Positions 40,851-56,099 of a DNA stretch of 64,000 nt are shown one piece after another. Numbering within the stretch: position 1 is the first letter of the stretch; each line of letters opens with the position of its first letter. The position numbers and the translations under genes were made by a program. The stretch comes from Rostratula benghalensis (lineage: Eukaryota; Chordata; Aves; Charadriiformes; Rostratulidae). The notes under the pieces are model-generated. The model had not been told where the DNA came from. It did no database searches and saw nothing but the letters and a program-made list of their open reading frames with translations. The DNA lies in contig VXAI01000083.1 of assembly GCA_013399305.1 (NCBI GenBank), forward strand, positions 2,130,237 to 2,194,236, in the 5' to 3' direction.

Positions 40851-43800
40851 GTTTGCTTGCTGTTTGTTTTTACTAAAAGAGAAAATTACTAGTTAGAATA
40901 TAGAAACAAATTCTTCTGCATTTGTACATTTTTGCACTAAGGTGATGGGTATGTTAGTATGCGGTGTTTGTACAGAATTGAAGCTGTCCCCCCCGTGATT
41001 TCAGTTGCTGTGCATTGTGAAATTTCCTGTTCATAAGTTATTTAAGTGTAATACAGGCATTAAAAGACAATCCAAACACCTTGTGACGGTGAACAGTGCT
41101 TTCCAAATTCAGTACGTATTGTAAGATTATTACGTAAGAAAATGCGAACTAAAACCCTACAAAATTGTGATGGTGGTGTAGGGAACACAGGGGGTAATTG
41201 TGTTTCTGATATTCCAGGCACTGTTCCTGTGTCTGTCTTACAGAAATGCGTTCTATTCCTGCATACTTTGCTTTATACCGAAGCATACAGGATACAGTTA
41301 AAGGCTGACTATGAAGTTACCTTTGATTTTGATAAGAGCATCTGTGGTACTGAAAACAGAATATAAGCTTACTGTGTTCTTGGAACTGCAGAAGGCCAGA
41401 GGCTTAGCTTTTGGACAGCTCTTTGAGGGGAGGGTAAGTTAGAGTCCCTGACACACTGCAGAGCCACTGTGGTCACTTTGAAGACCGCAATTCTGTGGTT
41501 CTTTATTCATTATTTCTTTGAGATTTTCTTCATGAATACTGAAGTAAAGGAACCAATGTTATTAAGGATTATCAATCCGTTTCATTTTGAAGGCTAATTG
41601 TTTGCATGCTGAATCCTAGTTGCTGCCATTGCTGATCCAGAACAGTATCTCTAATGCCTGGTGTGTGGGAGAACTCACACTGTGGCAGCTGGTGAAAAAT
41701 GGTAGATACTTGCTCATCTTCATCTGTCTCTTAAAACACCTTTCAAGTATCTTTCAAACAGTTGCTGATACTAGCTTACTTTCTTTTACTGGTAACTCTG
41801 AGGAAAGCTAGCTATTGCTTCTTCTCTGAATTTATTTAAAAACCCCCAACCATAAAACTCTTAAATTTCAAGGAAAGAAATGTGTATCTAAAAATGATAG
41901 AAATTGGTAACAGTGGGACATGTTAAATGATGTGCACAGGAATAGTCCAGATGACCATTGCTGTGTAATTAAGTTAAGCAGTTGAGTTTCTTGTCAAATC
42001 AGTGGATTTGATAGCTTTCCTAAGTTAAATAGTTCCAAGCGGATATTTTGTAGCACTATGGCCTGAGTGTAAAATAATGTCGCTGGTTCATTTTCAAATG
42101 GGAGGGTCATTTTATGTAATATCTTTACAGCTTTAAAAAATATCTTAATGTTATCTGGAATAAAGCTAATCTGGAAATTCTGTCAGCCGTTTAGTCCAAC
42201 ATGATTATACCAGTTTGAGAATGTCAACAATTACACAGTACTCATGTTTAATTAGTAAAAGGGAAGCACCTGTATTTTTAAAGGAAAAGACTCCAGGATT
42301 AGGCTGTACAAATTCAAGTTTTAACAAAAGACAAAACCGAACATATTATTCATGCTTGGGGGAAATCAGTCACTGGACAGGCGCTGTTCACGGAAAAAAT
42401 GCAATAAATAGTCCTTTTTACATATGGTCTCTTCATGCTTTTTTACTGATGTGTATCAGAAACATTGTTTACAACTCCTTTGTCTGTCCAACAGCAAAAC
42501 AAAAAAATTAACGCTTCCGGTGGTTAGACAGACCTCTCGCTTTAATATCTCAAGTTTTACACTTGACACATCATTCCAGCCTGAAAATGGGACTTTTTAT
42601 TTGTTTTCTTTAAATCACTTGCTTTGAGCCACCATCTGGTTGAGGCATTAAAGTAGGCAATATTAGTCTAAGAGTTTTCTTAAGACCTTTCTTTGGCTGT
42701 TAATTGCACATTAATAATTATGTTCTTGCAGAAAGATAAAAGAGTTCTGAAAGATTATTCTTGGCAGCAGACCTAAGGTGAAAACCTGCTGTTTTAATGT
42801 GTAAATTATAATGTGTGCAGTTCTGAAGAGTGGTTTTGTGAAATGCTCAGGTAAGTACAAGAATCTAAGAGAGCTGTCAAAGAGTTTGCACTCTTAAGGG
42901 GCTAATGTTCATTGAAAAACAACACATAATATGCTGTGCCTGAAGGCTAAACGAGTAGTTTAAGTTTAACACAGTCACTAACTTTCTGGAAGACAGATAA
43001 AGGAAACAATTGTTCCTCAAGCAAAGTTAGAGAAATGCAAAAACCAGCCTCACTTTGATGCTGTTTAAAAACATTAATTTTCCTGTAAGTTAATGTAAAT
43101 CAAGGATTAAACAGAAACTGTTACCATCTGACCCTTGTAAACTAAACTTCTGTGTGGCTTATCTACTTGAAGTCAAATCTATCCATACATCTAAACAGGA
43201 AACTGAATGAAAACATTTTTTCTTTTCATTTCCTATATCCTGCAAACTTTTTTCAAAACCTGTTTCCTTTTTGAATTTAGTCTGCATACTTATAAATCAT
43301 TTTCGTTTTCCTGTGTAGGGCTTTGTAAACTTACCCCCAGTTACTCTACAGAGTAGTATAAGGGGCCCCCCTGGGCATTGCAGCTTACCCATCTGAAAAT
43401 GTTTCTAAAAGTACCTGGTTTTGCACAATGGTATTGGTCTGTGTGAGGGATCCAAGCTCTTATGTGAGCTCCTGGGCTCCATACAGGTATCAGTTGGATT
43501 TTGTGACTGTAAGTGGCAAATGCTGAGGATCCAGGATCACAACGTCCACCTGCAGTTCAGGGTGATCTCCACCTTTTACATCTGTATTTCTCTGTCTATG
43601 ACATTGATGGCCAGAAAATACTTTGAACTCTTCAGATGAAATTTCTGTATATTATTATTGTTACTACTACTATTCTTTATTTGCTACAAGGATAAATGAT
43701 ACAGCCTGTTGCTCACCACTTAGGTTTGAGGATTGTTGACAGTTTAAAAAGGTGGTAAATATCGAATAGATAATGCTGTCAACTCTCATGCTGGAGAGAT

Positions 43801-46800
43801 ACATAGTGTGTGGTTTATAGGACACACTTCGTTCAATGAATGTATGTTTTCTCGTGTGTGTGTGGATCAGAAAGGTTCTCATCTTAGTGAACTGACTTAC
43901 TATATGTAGCTTTGTTATCAGATGTTTCCATATGAAAACATAATTGTTTCATTCAGTTAATCCTCATACAATGTTGTGAGTAGTCTGAAGTCAGGTTCTT
44001 CACTCGTTTACAAATAATCTGACTGTAATGTCCAGATATTGACAGTGAAGCGTTCACAACCCTTAAAGATACTGAGCTGTGTCTTTCCTTTTGGTCATCT
44101 CTCTGTTCTGCCTTCCTTGCCCCTTGGTGCAGGATTATGTCCCAATATAGGTTGCTTATAGTAGCAGTGTTACTGTTTATAATGAGCTATTCCCAGATAA
44201 CCAACGACTCCTGGTTTTGCATTAGCCTATATCGAATTTGTAGAAAGTCCACACATGTTTACGGTAATCCTCATCTTCGATAGAGTTACACGGAGAGCTG
44301 ATACCTGAATATTTCATGCAAAGGAATGTGAGGTGTGCAGCATCTCTAAGCTGTGTGTGGCAGTATTCAGGGTGTTTGTTGCTTTACACGGCCATTTTGG
44401 TTGCTTACCATTGTTTCTCCTCTCTCTTTGCATGGCAGTAGCCTAAAAAGAGGGGAAATTTCTAAATGCTTTGAATTTGTCACACACCTACACAATAATT
44501 TTGAGATACATGCCTGTGCAGTCCAGTGTGGAGGGTGCACCTGGATCTTTGACTGTCTTGGTACTTGTTCTGCCAGTTTGGCAATGAAAGATGTAGTCCC
44601 ACATCTGTGTCCACCTGATTTAAATGCATTGAAGAATCCTGTATCTGCTGTTTGGCAACATAGTTACCCCTTGAGTCCTTCAGGAAAATGTCCCTCCCCA
44701 AACGGAGTAAGATATTCAATATGGAAGGAGTTTTATATGTTTTTTTTCTTCAATAACTGGATGAAGAATATAAAGCCCATTTTTTAAAAGAAAAAGAATT
44801 CTCATTCATAAGCAGCAGTATACAAGCTTTTTCTTTAAAGACATAATGATAAGGAAGGTGATACTTGAACACTAAATTCCTGCCATTCACAAAGAAGGGT
44901 CTGTTAGAGAACATGGAGAAAGAAAATATAGAGGAGCTTTTGGAGCCCTAGTAGTTGGCATTTGGTAATATGCTTTTAGCAAGAATCTGACAAGAATTCT
45001 GTCTTAATATAGTGGCTTCATGCTTCCCCACTCTTTTTCTGTAATTCACTCAAGTTAATAAGCATATTGGAGTATCGAGGAAGAAAGCAAGCCTCCAAAC
45101 TCCAGAACTGGCACTTGTGGAGCATACAGCATAGAAGGAAGATGTAGCACATGTCAGAACTGTCACCTGCAAACACGCCTCTTTTCCTTGGTTTTGTAGT
45201 TGATTAAAAGATATTTGTATTCATCTGCCTCTTCCTTGTGTAAAATCTGTGTATCTCAGACTGGTCCAGTGGCAGAGGATAGGTGATTGCACTTGTAGAG
45301 CCTGATTCCACTTGCATTGAAAGGAAAAAATTAAAAGAATCTTCTAATGATTTTGAGTGTAGCAAAATAGGACTTAAATGAATTTGGCTCTGGACCAGAT
45401 AATCATCCATTGTTGATTTTAAAACACTGGCCATAGCAGTGATACAGCATAAGAATACAAAATAGGCTTTATTTTTACTCTTATGATTCCAGTCATAAAA
45501 ATGAATATGTCTAATTAGAAAGGAAAAAACTTACTTGGTTTGCTTTGCATGCTGGGAGGCATTAGGTATTTCCTTTTTCCAGGGGAAATGTGTCACTTGC
45601 GTTTAACTCGGATAAAGCTAAATGAAGATAAAACTAATTCAATTTTAGAATATTTTTTTTTATTTGTTGAACAACTGTTGTTTTAAAATGGATAGCCTGC
45701 TGAGAAAGAAACAAAGCCACTTCAACAGAGCAGGAAATCAATAACCACAAGAAAGTCTAAAGAAAATTAATGCATACAGCGTGAGCAAGTGACATAGAAA
45801 TTATTTTCTGGTGTAAGAATGGTAATAACAGAAGGCATATGGAGTGGATTAAAAGCATGATAGAAACATATATAGAGAAAAATGTGTTCTCCATTTCTAT
45901 TTATAAATAATGACCTCTGTGTTACAGTATTTAAACTTTGAAGGGTCTAGATAGTGGTTTTCTTCTTGATTTCCCCATCCCCTATTTCTAGGTAAATATT
46001 TATGCTTGCAAAATTTAGTAGGCTGGCAGTCATGGAAACGTATGTCTTTCATTTATCTCCAGGAAATCTGGTTACAAACACTGTTTTACTTGAATTCTTT
46101 TAGTCTTTTTCAACTGCTTTAAAAAATAATTAAAAATCTTTACTAAGGAGCAGAGAATTGTGCACGTGGTGTATGATTGCAATTCTGTTGAACTTCATGG
46201 CAAGACTGTATTTGCCCATAGTAGGAGCAGGACTGCACTTGCACAATCTGGTGCCATACAAAGCAACACACATCTTCTATTTTCTGTCTTCTCCAAACCG
46301 AGTTAAATGTTGGTTGTTCAAAATGAGGGAAGCAGAAGTAAAGACTAGAAAGTTAACACATACCACATACCTTTTGGGAGAGACAAACCTTTCAGTCTGA
46401 AGGGAGATCTTTAAAAGGAATCAACAGCAGGTGTGACTTGTCTGATTAACTACTGTGTCTATGCTAGGAAATATTTTATTTCAGGAAATCCCTGAACTTG
46501 TGCCATACCAATTCTCAGTGCCCTGAACTCATTTGGGCTTTTTCTGTAGTTCATGTCTTCCAGTTCTTCTATGTATGTCACTCTAGATGATATTAAAAGC
46601 CCCCTCATTTACAAAATGACATTGTGTTTTCCTGTCAGTGGCACCCCAGTTGTAACCGTGGTGAGAAAGGTTTGTGGGTATAGCTGCCAATAGAAAAGTG
46701 GAAAGCTTTTGGCAGAAAAGTGCTTCTTCAAGTTAGATGTTAAAAAAAAAAAAAATAAGGTAGTATTTTGAAGCTAACTATTGAGTTGAGAATAATTATT

Positions 46801-49800
46801 CTCATTTGGATTAGATATGTATCCGTTAGACCACCTGGAAGGCAAGGGGTAAACCTTCCTGATGGACCAGAGGGATTATTACCAAGAAGGGGCAGAGTGA
46901 TGCTGTAATCGCTTGTGGGAGGCAGAGACCTGCTGCTCACAGACTGCAATGGGGAGAGCTCAGGCAGGAATTAGTATCAGGAATCTGGTGCCTTTATTGA
47001 AGCCATGTTTTTGGTAGCCAGCTGAGTTACAGATTCTAGTTGAAACACATTCCTTCTCATACAATCAGCTCTGATGTGAGCCCAGTTCAGAATCAGGGTG
47101 CAGCGGAGGTTTTTTTATCAATCATTTGCTATTATAAAGAATTTTAGTCAGGTAAGGTTTGTGTGTCTCTGTATATGCAAATATGGCAAGTTTCTAGCAT
47201 TAGCACTGGGTTAGTCTTAATGTAATTGATATTACTGCTCTAGCTTTATACTGAGGTAGCAGAGAGAAAAATTGCATTCTTAATGTCTTGTGTATCAAGA
47301 TATTCCTCTCCTGCCTCTTCTCCAGCTCCCTTTGCTGACCTGTGAAGCTGTTCAAAGTAGTGACAGTCCTGATGTGATGCTTCAAGAAAATTCTTGCCTT
47401 TTTTGAGACTTATGTGGCCGTATTGCAATAAATGGTACAAAAGGGCCAAGGTTTCACCTCAGGTGCAAATTAAGTTTTTTAGCATATCATTTGGATCAGG
47501 GTTTGGGCAGATTCAAAATCACCCTGGAGGACAAGATCCTTAATTCTTTTGAAGAGGTTTTGGATTCAAGAACTATTTGTTAGGCTTTAAGGTTTGATCT
47601 TAAGCCTGCTACCAAAGTCAGAATCTCTGAGGTCACGAGACTTACGGAGGTGATACCTACCCACAACAATCACAGTCTTTCTTGAATACCCTGCTACTCC
47701 TTATAAAAGCTGCCCTTTTATTCCGTATTATTGAGTCATTTACTCCTTCATAATAATATTACTAACTTTTCTGGAATGTTGGTAATTTTTTCTGGAAAAA
47801 ATCATTACAGGTACTTTTCCTGTAATGGAAAAGTTACTTTTTTTTTTTTTTAATTAATACAATTCTTTAGAGTTTCTTTTTAAAATTGTTTGTGTTGCAT
47901 GTTTGAATATCCCTAGTACAAGCAGAGGCAATACTGTGCACCTTGGTGATAATTCTAAAGTCAGTTCTTAAGAGAAATGATATGAATATTTGTTGGATAA
48001 GCTGCAGAATTTACTGTTTAGCGTTTATTTTCAAACAAAAATTTTGGTTTTCTAGAAGAAAGCTTTTAAAAAAAGAAATAAAGAATTAGTGCACAGGGTT
48101 GGTTTGTTTCCTTTTGTATATGAATAGTTAAAAATTAAGGCATTCTAATGTTTTTGCACTACATCTATATCCTTTGCTTATTAGCTGGAGACTTTGCTGT
48201 GTCCAGCAGCACAGTCCCTCATGTGCCGTTTGCTGTGGGTCAGGATCAGGACAGGGAGGACAGGTTTCCACAGAGGTGTTGCCACTTTGGCTGTGGAGGA
48301 GCCCTTGAGGAGCTGGCCAGAATCAGCTGGAACCAGCCATGTCCAGCACTGGGCAGCCCCAGCCTTGCCTCAGAGGCACCTGCAGCCCCCTATTACCAAA
48401 ACCTGGGCATGTAAATGGAGTACAAAGTGTTATCATCTGATTTACTGCCAAAAGTACTAAAATGTTACTTGTTCAGTCTGTAACTCTACGCATGTGGAGA
48501 AAATCTGTGGAGTGTGCTCTTTAAAGTAGGGGAAAAACGCAAGAAAATAATCTGTGGATCAAAAAAGAAACTTGACAATATGAGTAATGAAGGTTAATGA
48601 TTTTTAAAAATTTATTTACGTATTTTTAAATAGTAGGAAAAAAATATTGCAGGATTGATTATTGGAAAAAAATTAAGAAAGTAGTGCATAATCCATCACT
48701 TAAGGGCTTTAATATGAAAACAAGATAGGCCTCCCAAAGCTATGCTCTACTTTATCTAGAAAGTGTGAGCCGAAATCTGGATTATATGCTGAGGAAGGAA
48801 TGGGATATTTTTAGCTCACAGAAGAGGAATCCTTATAAGTCTCTAAAACCAGAACCGTGGCTAGGATTTAGCTAGAAGATCAGAGTCTGGATTTAGATTG
48901 GTATTGATCTGTGATACCACAGAGCTATCTACCAAAACGTCATCTGAAGACACATCAAGGAGCAAGGGGAAGGGGTATCCAGGCACTGAGAACATCCCCA
49001 CAAGTTCTTACTGTCATAGGGATTGCTCTTCCAGTGTGTGCAGGTACTTGCTGTATTTGGGTGTTTCTCCTTGCAGTCCTTGCTAGACACTTTTATTTCC
49101 TGGAGCTCTGTATAATTTAACCTCAGACTGAAGGAATGGCATTCAGTGTCCTCAGATACCGGAAGAACATCGGTCTCCAGTGTGGGATCAGTTCTGGGGT
49201 CACCCTGGTCAGTGATTTTCCCCTTGTGCCTTGGGAGTTTTACTGACAGACAGGGCTAGGATAGGCAAGGTTGTTTAAACGGGCTCAGTTTACACCGCTG
49301 TTCACATTAGCTTCTCATGATAACAGGAAGATTTTAAAGATAAATTTAGTGTGAATTTTGAAAATTTTGCTTCTGCCCTTTTTATATTTTCATGGTCCCA
49401 AAGGTTTATGTTTTGGTTTTCTTTTAAAGTCCTTATGTACATTTGCAGTAGTGATAACCCTGTCTGTCTCTGTAGCTAGCAAATAAATACTAAAAGGCAC
49501 AAAATCTGGAAATGAAACAGTGAAACAGTGTAGCTTCTTATTTATACTGCCTGTTCAATTTAATACTGTTTCGGGACATCAGCTAACTGAACGATATTTT
49601 TTGTGTTGTGAAGGTTAACCCTCAAATATTTACTTCTGGATACAATCACCGAATCATAGAGGTTCCTTTTGATTGCCAAGAACAATTCTTCCTTTCAGCA
49701 TGAACATAGGTGCAAAGGGTGATACAGAGGACTGTTTCTATGTTCCTTCATTTATTATTCTTTGAAAGATAAATTTCTGTTTTCTAACTTTGAAGAGTCT

Positions 49801-52800
49801 TTTCAAAATTGTGAAAACACTGAAACTGGTAATACAGAGATTAAAAACAGTTAAAGCAAGAGTAGTTTCCCATTGCGTTCAAGTTGAATTGCTGTGAAAG
49901 TACAGTACCACTGGACTACAATATACCACTGTTAAGGAATTGGCTGTCATTTCATGTGGCCTATGTGATACTTGGTGCTGTAAATACATCAAGTGCTTGA
50001 TATTAGATTTCTTTCTATAGATAATAGGCTTAAACAGTCACATTTTTTACAAGTTTAATTGAATTGAATCTTATTGAGATACAGCTCAGTGGAAAACAGC
50101 AGTATTTCAAAAAACATTTATTTGTAATAATGTTCTCCTAAATTGGCATTGAATTCAGATAAGGGTCAAAAGCAAAACTTGTAAGGACCTAATATCATTC
50201 AGACACATATGACATGTCATAAGTATTTATATTAAATGGTGATTCCCTGCTTGGAAAGCACCCATGCAAATATTTGTAGGAGTATGTATGTGGAAACTAT
50301 AAAATAGTGCTTTAAAAAGTTGGTGCTAAATTAAGTCAGATGAAAGCAGATTTATAGCTCTTCAATGTAATGGCATGTATGCTGCAATATATATGTTGTT
50401 CACCTACCTTAACGAAAGTGAGTTTCCTCCTGCCTTTTCTCATTCAATTTTCAGTTCAATACTATTTTTTGTCTTTGGGGCAAATCCTGAAGATTTTATA
50501 CAGGTACTTTTGTCATTCAAATATTTTCTTCATAGGGGAGATTGGGACTGTTTATTTTCACTGTGAGGACCTTTTCCAAGATTCAGTCTTGGTTTTGGGA
50601 CCTGTGTCTTCAGGGAGTGATGGCTGGGCTGAGTGATATCCTCCAGCTCAGGGCAGAGCCTGCTGACAGTCCAGAAATTGAGCTGTCAGTCAGGGAAGGA
50701 AGCCCATCAGGCTCTGAACAGACATGCAGGGAATAGCGGCAGGTAACTGAGACCTCTGTGGTCCTGTGTGATTGTCCACATGATGGATTTGAGGTTTACT
50801 GAAAGAGACTAACTGCCACTTTCTATGGCTCTTTGAGGATGGCGAGCCATTAAGTGCTTACCCATGTAAAATCTTTATTCTGTGTCTGCCAACATCAGCT
50901 GTTGGCTCTTTGTAGTGGAGCTGGGTTTGTTCCCATGCTGACCCCAGCTGACATCGTGGCTGAGCTTCCACGTACAGTTGAAATAATCCCAGAAGCTTTT
51001 TAAGTGGCTTTCTTCTACATACTGAGTAGTCAGATATTTTAGGAAAGTAAAAATCAGCCAGAATGCAAACTGCATAATAATATTGCCTATAATCTCTAAC
51101 GATTCACAGCTTTCACTGGATTCAAAATCCAAAGAGAACTACCTGAATATCTGAGCTGAGGTTTGGATGGCTCATTATATACTTGGCAGTATCTGTGTCC
51201 CTTTCACATTTGGTTTAGCTGGACATTTTCCGTGAGCATTGTTTTGACAACAAATCCGTGATTTAAATCTGTGGTTCTGGGTATGTAGTTAGTGGCATGA
51301 TTCCAGCTCCAACAGGCCCCCTCCTGCTAGGTTTAATCTAGGTAGAGTGGTTAACACTAGTGGTAAAGACACAGCAGCAGGAACTTTGTCACACTGGGTA
51401 TGATCTCAAGTTCCTAAATGAACTGTATTTTATCCGTGCTACTGCATCTTCACTGCTACAGTTACTAATTTAATGTAGTTATATTAAATTAGTGTGTGTA
51501 TATGTACATGTGCTGTAGTCATGCTTTCAATTTCATTACTGACATACCCTTCAATTGAGCTGGTGCAATGTGTTACACAGGCCTTTTATCTTGTCTACAG
51601 CTGTGAATCACCACAATTCAGAAATTTGGTGATTTGTTCTCCTTTTTTTCCTGTGACAAGTGTAATTTGACAGGAAAAAATTAACAGCAGAAAAGTTGAG
51701 GTACTTTTATATCAGCACAGTTGTAAGTAATTCAGAGTGATTTAAAGTTTTAAATCTCAATGATCCACAAAATTTTTTTTTTGGTTTGAGACTTATTTTG
51801 AAATGCCTGACTTCAGAAATAAGCAGTTAAGCTTTCTTGAGTAAGAACCAATCACTTGTTCTCTTTTGCAACTAGACTATAGTGACATTTGATTACTAGG
51901 AATTCAGGTACTTTTTCTGACTGTAGACCCAAACGGAAGTTTTAAATAAATAACTTAATCATCAAATAACCGCAAAGTCCTGTAGACCTTGGTGGGGATA
52001 AATCTGTAAGATGTGTCTATGAATAGAATAGTCTTAAAAAGAATATTATTTGGTATTGACTCACAGTCTTAGGTTTTTAAGATAGTTCTTCAGCAGGTCT
52101 TTTTAATGTATCTGTTTCAGAAATTTATAGAAAGCTCATTTAAAAGCTCATCAGGGAAATGCAACCCTGTTTCATACTGTAGGTAGACTAAGAGCCACAG
52201 ATAACTCCTAGTGATAACTGTCAATAACAATTAGTGCAGGAGACTTCTACTTCTGCACTTCTTGTAATTCTTAGTGCCTGTTTGTATTTATCATTTTTTG
52301 AGAAGCTTCTTAATTTACTTATCAACTATTTAGAGAATTTCAGCTTTCAGATGTGAAACTTCGGGGGAAAAAACTCTTAACTACTCAGTCTCTTCTAGCT
52401 TTTTCTAGAGAAGAAAACTTGAAAGTGTGATTTTTTTAAAACAAATATTACAAAATTAAATGCCACATAAAAATGTGAAACATTAGAATTTTATTTGTTC
52501 TCTAGATTTCAGGGTCATGATTTCTGAACATTTGGGGTTAGAAGTACTGTAACTAGGTCAAGTAACTGAAGTATAAAATAGCTTCACAGTTATACTTTCT
52601 GTCAGGTGAGTAGTCAACCCTTAAATTGTCTGTTTCATCACTTCTCTTTCTTTGACAAATACAAAATTTAATGAATCTTTACTGAGAAGATGTCAACATT
52701 GGTATTAAGAATTGGAGATGTATTTGGACTAATTTGTGGAAAATGTGTTAACTAAGAGTTTGCTGTGGGCTAAGGAAGGGAGAAAAAGTACAGAGCATTG

Positions 52801-53859
52801 TATCTCCTCTCCCCAAGCGGGTGGCTTTGTCTGGCTCACCAAGGGGAGCCAGCGCTCCCAGGACATACCAGGCATTGCTGGCCTCTTGAAAGTAAATGTA
52901 CAAGTGTAATTTAGAGAGTGTTAGAACAGGGGCTTTCTCTGCAACCTAGAAGAGCTTCAGGTGGCCACTTGAGGAACACACAGGATAAAGGGACTTGGCT
53001 TGCTTGACTTCCTTGCTTGTTTTCCAGGTGAACCAACTTGCTTCTGTTTGGTGTCTCATTGTCACAACATCTATATGTCTGCCAAGAGTAATACTACTGG
53101 CAAGGTAGTCTGTCAGTCCTGTGCAATTTGTGGACTGTTAATTACATAGAAGAGCAGCCCCTTTGTTAACAAAGCATCACATGACTATCTTTGAAGCAAA
53201 TCAGAAAACTATGTTCCAAATGAAAATGCATGTTTAGAAACAGACTGAAAAGCCATGCTGAGAAGGTTATCGATAGTTGAGATCGACCTGGAAGCATATC
53301 TTGAGTATGGGGGCTGCATTCAGTTTGGTTCAGGGACTTCCATAAATTCTTGATTAATAAAAAAAAAGAAAGAAAAGCTTAAGAAACTTAAAAACAGTAC
53401 CAAGGTGGTAAGGGTTTCACACACACTGGAGAATGGTGGTAGGATGCAAAATTATCTTGACAAGATGGAAAGCTTGTCTTGAATAGGATTCAGTTTGACT
53501 AGGTTATATGTGATGTAAAGAAACCTGACCCACTTTTTTCTTTTTCTTTACCTGTAATCTGGGGATAAAGCTACCTTTGCTATTTGTAGCACAAGCTCAG
53601 GGAGTTTAAAGATCATTAATATAAACACTGAGTGTATAAATTCTATCTGTATATACGAAAACCTCACAGAGGCAAAATATTAGGATTTCATACGAGGAGT
53701 GTCTGTAAAGCAGGAAAATACAAGTTGTTTTCTATGTCTGCTGAGGAGATGGCAAAAAATACCTTGTTTAAATTACAGAGGACTAGGTTAGATGCCAGTC
53801 CCCATTCCCCCACAAATCTTTCCTGATAGGAAGGCTTGCCATAGCATTGGTATGGATTT
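40851..53859. other. Intron sequence without recognised repeats
   Basis: AT-rich with homopolymers near 46742 and 47838. A GC-elevated patch at 48180-48410 (overlapping + strand frames, CAG/CTG-rich words) is of unknown origin. A candidate conserved stretch lies at about 42160-42600. No exon was identified. Confidence 0.45.
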
Positions 53860-54020
53860 GTCTAGGGATGTTGTGGAGTCTCCAGCACTGAGTGTTTTGT
53901 GGGGCAGACTAGACTAACACTTCTCAGGAATGATTTGAGTGGACTTGGTCCTGCCTTGGGGCAGAGGTGGAGAGACCAGGTGACCATCTGGGGCCTATTT
54001 CAACTTCATGAATCTGTGAG
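53860..54020 (+). mobile_element. Old CR1/L3 LINE 3'-tail fragment
   Basis: The text 'agggatgttgtggagtctcc' followed by 'ggtcctgccttggggcaga', 'ggtgaccatctggggcct' and 'atttcaacttcatgaatctg' follows the order of the CR1/L3 3' UTR (…ggttgtggagtctcc… ctgccttggcaggg… gatgacct…ggtcccttccaac…attctatg). It is too diverged to assign a subfamily. Confidence 0.7.
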
Positions 54021-56099
54021 TGAACCTAGCAACACTGACACCCCAAAGCTCTTGAATTTTGCTGTTGCCTCATACTCTGAAGAGTTTGGCTGACAACTTC
54101 TCTCACAAGCATTGCTATAAAGCATTGGGGTAACTGTGGAACTGGTGCATTTAGCAAAAAACAATATCCAGCTGGATGTGTGGTGGTCTACTATATTTCT
54201 GTTATGTTGTATTCTCAGACATTGGTATGAGGGACATGACTTGGGTTATTGCTAAAGGTGATTATGGCAATAAATCCAGAAATCTCAGACTGGAGGAGGA
54301 TTTTAAAAGCTACTGCTGGTGCTGTGCTAATGATGTCTACTGCACTACCTGCCTGTCCTGCCAGCCTCTGGGACAGCAGCAGGCAGGGTTGCTCAGAGAC
54401 CACCTTTCCTCATCCCGTCAGCCACACCGTTCTGGGGGATGGAAGTGAAGGAGGCAGCAGAAAGCATTTGATTTGGCAGGTGGCTCTCTCAGCTCATGTG
54501 CTAAGGCATCTAAAAAGTTGGAGTAGGAAAATGACAATGGAAGTTAGCACTGGAGCCGCTCTCAGTGGGGTGGGGACAGGCTTGGTGAATTACAGTTCTG
54601 ACTCTCCCATGTCACTCTTCACTGTGCTGATAGAAGCCAAATGGAAGGGAGATCACAGTTGCTAATAATGCTCCTGACCCGGAAGAGGGATGCTTCTCCA
54701 GGCCAGGAGTGCTTGGGAAGATGCAGCTGTGAGGCAGTCCATTTTACCAACCTGGAGTTTGTCGTCAGACCCAATTTAGATGTTTGTGCGTGACAAACCA
54801 TCTGTGGGCTGTGAGCTTGGACACCTGCATACAATGTGTTAAGAGGGAAAGAGTGGCCATGTAGTATGGGAGGCAGCCAACACAATTGTTTGTTCACTGT
54901 CACTGCTGGTGTGCGACATGATGACTGGGATTTTTCTGAAACAACCATCCCAGTTCTCAATAAGGGAAGTTATGTCATTCAGACCTATACTGGACTTTCA
55001 CTAATCAATGATAATGTACTACTTTCTATTCTTAATGGTAAAGTTAATAAGGGATGTATAGTCTTGGCTCTGAACAATTCAGTAGTATTAAGGAGTTATT
55101 TTTCCTAACAGTAGCATCAATTCATAGTGACAGAAAAAAAAGTTGAGATCTGTGATGCTTTAGGAAGAGACTTGCAGTAATGTTTTCACTGAGGCTGATG
55201 TTGAGGACCTCCCTCACTAAGAAACCCTGGAGAATTGAGTGGGAAGGGTTTGTTCTGGAGTGTCAGAGCTTTCCTCCACAATTTCCATCTGTCTGCTGAA
55301 GTGAGAAGGGAGTGCACTGAGCCTGTGGAGGACAAGCCAACTTTTCCTCCTGCCGGTGTGGGCAGTGTTTTATGAAGAGTTGCCATAGGGACCAGGTTCT
55401 AGTTATCAGCTCAAACAACTTCATGTATGATTAATGTTAATTGCCCATTTTGCATGGATGACTTTTTTCCTCCTGCTGAATTGGCTCTTGTTGCCTTTGA
55501 TGTGGCTGGTGATCCAATGTCCTGCAATGGTTAGACAAGTGATCAGTTTGCCAGCACTGAGAGGAGACAGAATCAGGTTACTGCAAGGTCAGAGTTTGCT
55601 TCTCTTCTTAAACACTGAAAGGTCAAGTAGAGTTTAACTACCATTGGCATCTTTGAAATGTGTAATAAATGCCAAAGCAAGGAGATTATATTATATCCAC
55701 ACTACAACTAAAATCTTAGGGTAATTAAAGGAAATAATTTTAACTCAAATTATCAAGATGTTTTGTTTATTGGTAAAAGCTTCAAAGAGCATGTTTCACA
55801 GTCACTAAGATATTTCATGAACTTTGAGGAGAGCAAAATTTTAATTTCTGGTTCCAGTTTCAGGAAAAGAACTTAGATATTTTTATTTTTTGGTTGGGTG
55901 GTTTTTTGTTTTACTTCTGAGTACTTACACCAGTTACTGCCTCTATTATCAGAGCAATTTACGTAGCATGTCATATAGTACTTCTGTATTTCTGCTCTAA
56001 GTCTAATAAAATATGTTGCTATTGAAGAAATCTGTAATAGATACCAGAGCTTCCTAAATCACAAGTCCAGCATATTTTTCTACCGAATGGCTCAAGCTT

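Noticed and set aside
44353..44787. 144-codon + strand open frame
   Set aside because: No similarity, no splice sites that suggest an exon, and a poly-F/N low-complexity end.
49648..49690. 'cgaatcatagagg' as a CR1 tail
   Set aside because: The match is only about ten bases and the following sequence does not continue the CR1 text.
54176..54960. Cluster of overlapping frames of 90-138 codons
   Set aside because: Both strands and several frames are open at once, which fits slightly higher GC rather than coding. No family is recognised.
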